From Leucogyrophana mollusca (lineage: Eukaryota; Basidiomycota; Agaricomycetes; Boletales), in assembly GCA_021014945.1 (NCBI GenBank), contig MU266846.1:1-11427 (forward strand): 11,427 nucleotides of DNA, in the 5' to 3' direction. The position numbers were made by a program, and so were the translations under genes. Shown here piece by piece: positions 9,012 to 11,427 of this stretch. Numbering within the stretch: the first letter of the stretch is position 1; each line of letters opens with the position of its first letter. The notes beneath the pieces were generated by a model. It searched no databases. It worked only from the letters and a program-made list of their open reading frames with translations, and was not told the DNA's origin.

Positions 9012-9180
9012 TGCCTTTCTCACTTCATGTCGTGCATCCCTACCATTTCGTTGTTGAGTACGCCTCGCGGATTTCACGCTGGCGATCAGACTGCGTTTGA
9101 CAAGAACTACCGAAGTCATGCAAAGGCCACAAGAGGGACCATGTTAAATACAGAAATCTCATATAAAGCCAATAATTTAG
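9012..9180. other. Short intergenic space between convergent genes
   Basis: RNA14 ends at 9011, and the convergent gene ends either at 9181 (extended model) or 9546. The AT-rich stretch at about 9145-9195 could hold polyadenylation signals for either strand. No RNA gene or repeat is seen. Confidence 0.5.
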
Positions 9181-9436
9181 TTACAAAGCAACACTAAATT
9201 TTAAGTGGTCCGGATCCACGCTAACATTGTTAGCGATGTCGTCCACAAACTCGACTAAGATGCTCTTTAGCTCCCGCGGTGGCGGTCCTCGGGGAGGGGG
9301 ATAAACGGCCATGAGCTCGTTTTGAGAGTGGGAGCGTGGGCGGGGGGCGAGTGAGTAAGTGACGAAGGTGAGTCGGGCGGCGACGAAGACCGGTGGGGTG
9401 GTGGTGGTGGAAGGTCTGGTTTGACCTGGGTGCTGG
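9181..9436 (-). other. Candidate alternative 3' exon of the convergent gene
   Basis: A strong GTAAGA donor starts at 9549, overlapping the stop codon of the upstream exon. Joined to the CTATAG acceptor ending at 9437 (a 113-nt intron), the frame continues for 84 more codons to a TAA at 9181-9183. The new part is Pro/Thr-rich, then ends in a regular-looking segment (RELKSILVEFVDDIANNVS...). A competing frame here is also open and Pro/Ser-rich, so the exon is only possible. Confidence 0.25.
9285..9420 (+). other. G-rich strand asymmetry
   Basis: The plus strand carries many G runs (GGGGAGGGGG at 9291-9300, GGGCGGGGGG at about 9338-9347, GGTGGGGTGGTGG at about 9392-9404) and few C runs. The minus strand reads as a Pro-rich low-complexity stretch. 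G-quadruplex formation is possible on the plus strand or its transcript; this is inferred from composition. Confidence 0.45.
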
Positions 9437-9545
9437 CTATAGCAGCATACCCATTCGATACACGTGACATCATGCAGTCGTCTCCCGTAGTGAATGTGTC
9501 CTAATCCATCTTTCCTCCTGAACCGTTTTTCTTGTAAGCTTACTC

Positions 9546-10563
9546 TTACTCTTCATCTTCATCGTCGCTGATGACCAGGACTGAGCCCTCGTGAGACGCT
9601 GGCCAACGGAAAGACGGTGGTCTGGTTGGCTGCCCGGTAGCCTTATTCCGGGGAACTGTCGAACCAAAATCCATGATCCTGCAAACCACCTTAGCATTCT
9701 TTTGTCTGGAAATGACGAGTCTTCGGAGCGTACCGACTACATTCACGCATGGCGTTGCGTGCCTGGATGAGCCTGGCCATTAGCGCCTTACCCTCCGATA
9801 TGTATTGCTCTAGCCGTTGCTGCTTGAGGGTAAGTTCGAGTTTGGCATTGGATGTCACCGTTTTGAGGACAGGGGCCTTGATAGTCCCGATTGTCTCGGT
9901 GATGAAGGAAACTGCAAGGTCCTCGAGGCTATCGAGCGCGGGAAGAGGGCCGGGCGACTGAGGGGTAGTATCAGACGAGCTGGAAGTGGAAGTCGATGGA
10001 GAGACCGTAGAAGGTAGTGGCGGATGGTTCGCGTTTCCGTTTGTTGAATTCGCCGCCAAGGATGCGACGAAGGTCGGCGACCGCAGGGGCGTGACCGATG
10101 ACGAAGTAGAAGTAGACAACTTCATTTTTTTCTTCTTGCTCTCGAGGACGAGCCGACGGAGATTACTTTCCATGGCCACCTTGTCTATTATTGGCTCGCT
10201 GGTCGCGGGTAAGGCATGCCCAAAATTCGACGAGCCTGAGGCAGATGCCACCGGTAATATAGCTGAGGTAGGCTGGTCATTAGCAAACAGAGCTGCATAC
10301 CAGCCATCGGTTAACACACCTGGTCTTTTAAACGAGTGAACGTGGGGCCTTCGATCATCGATTTTCGTCCTCATGGCATCACTCTCCGCTGTAGAGTCAC
10401 TATCCTGTACCGGCGAAGTTGCCGCCCTTGCGGTATGGTCTCCTAAACGACTTGATGCGCGAGACAACACAGATTCTGGTAAAACCTCGTCGGATTGAGA
10501 CCTTCGAAACCTGACTAGTTTTTTATCCTGTATTGTGGCTCTCCCGTGGAAAATCGTCAACAT
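9546..10563 (-). CDS. Unknown Ser/Thr-rich protein with basic patches and short helical segment
   Basis: I do not recognise this protein with confidence. Two exons, 9734-10563 and 9546-9678, are joined by a 55-nt intron (9679-9733) with GTACGC donor, TGCTAAG branch point and TTTGCAG acceptor, giving 320 aa. Visible features are LRRLVLESKKKKMKL, a nuclear-localisation-like basic patch, then a long Ser/Thr/Pro stretch. A probably helical segment follows (LEDLAVSFITETIG... to LEQYISEGKALMARL), and the end is acidic (ISDDEDEE). The LRRLVLES and EGKALMARL pieces faintly recall fungal proteins with the zf-C3H1 domain (Red1/ZFC3H1-like, RNA surveillance). No zinc finger is present in this model, so I do not assign that. 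The ATG at 10563 is the first in frame; the frame stays open without ATG to a TGA at 10708-10710, so an upstream exon is likely. The gene converges on RNA14. Confidence 0.6.
10260..10403 (-). repeat. Internal duplication, copy within the unknown gene
   Basis: This segment matches 10669-10812 as a direct repeat about 409 bp away, at roughly 80% identity by eye over the best ~107 bases, with one 3-nt insertion in the other copy. Here it encodes DDRRPHVHSFKRPGVLTDG and WYAALFANDQPTSA in the open frame of the unknown gene. Confidence 0.75.
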
Positions 10564-10668
10564 TATACGACGTATTGCGGCGGGTGCGATAACACGACGG
10601 CGTTTTGCACGATGATGAGATAACACATTACTTTCGCGGACGGGTAGATCGGTGTGAGGTGGCTGCGT

Positions 10669-10812
10669 AGCTAAGGTTGGTTGGCCATTAGCAAACGGGG
10701 CTGCATATCAGTGATTGGTGAACACGCCTGGTCTTTTGAGCGGAGAGTGAACGTGGGTCCTTCGACCATCGACTTCGGTACCCATCGAGACATTGGAGAA
10801 TGTGCTATCGGA
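10669..10812 (-). pseudogene. Degenerate duplicate of part of the unknown gene
   Basis: Read in the homologous frame it gives DGRRTHVHSPLKRPGVFTNH, then a TGA (10708-10710), then YAAPFANGQPT. The other copy has TGG (Trp) at that codon, so a single G-to-A change could have made the stop. The 3-nt insertion keeps frame. The duplicate lies directly upstream of the intact copy in the same orientation. Either it is a broken exon bypassed by splicing, or it is debris from a tandem duplication. Splices that would avoid the TGA exist (for example a donor at G|GTACCG with acceptor TATGCAG) but are weak. Confidence 0.5.
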
Positions 10813-11387
10813 ACAATTGGACATGGCGCTGGTAGACGAGTCTGGTCGTTGGAGACTCGCGTGCTACGTCATACAATGAGCGACATATGTCCATGAGTTG
10901 CCATCTTACTAACCGAGTCCGCTCTTCCCGCGGTATCAGCTCGCAGCCTCGAGAAAGCAGCGAGTGAACGTCGCGAGGCTAGAGGAGCCATGGTAATCGT
11001 TGACAACGTAGGCGGAGCATTGACGCAGCAATACATTGCAGAACTGATAAATGATACGATGCGTCAGAGCAAGCACCTCGGGATATCAGGATTTAAAGGC
11101 TGAGAACTCACCTCTGGCAAGATGACTAGAACTAATTTTTCAGACGGATGACGAGTGGGGCTGTCAACACTCCCGGCGAAGCTTGATAAGGATGTCATAG
11201 ACAATTGTATGCCCCGAATAGGACTTCTGTTTCTGGAGGGGTGTTGACGACCGAAATGCTGAAGATTAGATGCCGTAGGCAAGGGGTTGGGGGACAATCA
11301 GATCAACAAGCCATAGGGGGATGACGAAATGCGGGTTACATACCGGTGCTCCTTGTTCTTGTCCTTGTCCTTGTCTTCGTCGTCCAT
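10805..11387 (-). CDS. Possible 5' exons or small gene starting in the right-hand repeat
   Basis: I do not recognise the product. One phase-consistent model joins 11344-11387, 11112-11232 and 10805-10978 (introns 111 and 133 nt), giving 112 aa. It starts with a Lys/Asp repeat (MDDEDKDKDKNKEHR). It continues with a Ser-rich part ending EKLVLVILPE at a strong GTGAGT donor, then a charged segment (ELIPREERTRLVRWQLMD and on). The last block is also open in the other two minus frames, so the choice of frame is weak. It may be the 5' end of the gene at 9546-10563, a separate fragment, or untranslated. Confidence 0.25.
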
Positions 11388-11427
11388 TTAGCTTACTGGC
11401 TGATTCATTGTTATTGTCGGTGGCTAA
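11302..11427 (-). repeat. Second inverted copy of the left-end module (R2), cut by window edge
   Basis: From about 11312 to the last base this is the near-exact reverse complement of 327-448. The two share the GATGACGAAATGCGGGTTAC block, the CTTGTCCTTGT-type microsatellite and CATTGTTATTGTCGGTGGC. Differences by eye are a few substitutions, a one-base G-run difference and one ~10-base gap. Its inner edge, ATCAACAAGCC, is shared with the transposon right end at 5096-5106 instead. Homology has not ended when the window stops. Confidence 0.85.

Noticed and set aside
9546..10563. Naming the unknown gene as a Red1/ZFC3H1-like zinc-finger protein
   Set aside because: Only two short motifs resemble that family and no Cys/His finger is visible, so a name is not justified.
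10681..10896. Plus-strand 71-codon frame
   Set aside because: It is antisense to the duplicated segment, which has clear homology in the minus-strand frame.
1..11427. tRNA, rRNA, CRISPR, bacterial operon or viral features
   Set aside because: No cloverleaf, rRNA block, spacer-repeat array, bacterial gene layout or viral gene was seen; intron-rich genes show a fungal nuclear locus.

Overview
The window looks like genomic DNA of an agaricomycete basidiomycete. The genes are rich in short GT-AG introns, mostly 51-59 nt, with CTAAC- or CTGAC-like branch points. The central protein and the transposase both resemble mushroom-type basidiomycete versions. A Rhizoctonia/Ceratobasidium-like source is a guess from general protein flavour and is not proven.

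Layout. (1) About 83-5628 is a CACTA/EnSpm-type DNA transposon. It has an apparently intact five-exon Tnp2 transposase on the minus strand (838-4778, 1241 aa by my splicing). Diverged inverted-repeat ends lie at 83-450 and about 5084-5628, each with a ~100-bp imperfect hairpin built on a GGGCGGCCA motif. A small plus-strand gene may start inside the left end (346-745). (2) 5629-5967 is the upstream region of RNA14, with a 13-bp tandem repeat, interleaved inverted repeats and a TATA box. (3) 5968-9011 is an eleven-exon housekeeping gene for the mRNA cleavage/polyadenylation factor Rna14 (CstF-77), 834 aa. (4) 9181/9546-10563 is a convergent minus-strand gene of unknown function, Ser/Thr-rich with basic patches and a short helical segment. 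(5) 10669-10812 is a degenerate duplicate of part of that gene. Possible 5' exons follow up to 11387. (6) 11302-11427 is a second, better conserved inverted copy of the left-end module (about 90% identical by eye to 327-450), cut by the window edge.

The most interesting structure is the repeated module. The same ~120-bp block (leader, short Lys-rich first exon, splice donor, start of intron) occurs at 327-450, 5096-5162 and 11302-11427. Each copy faces inward toward a different gene. This suggests that the transposon ends carry a promoter plus first exon that can be spliced to whatever lies inside. Because the left copy pairs with both right copies, either one transposon sits beside a relative, or the whole window including RNA14 lies between two ends of one larger composite element. 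The ~330 bases beyond the right edge would decide this.
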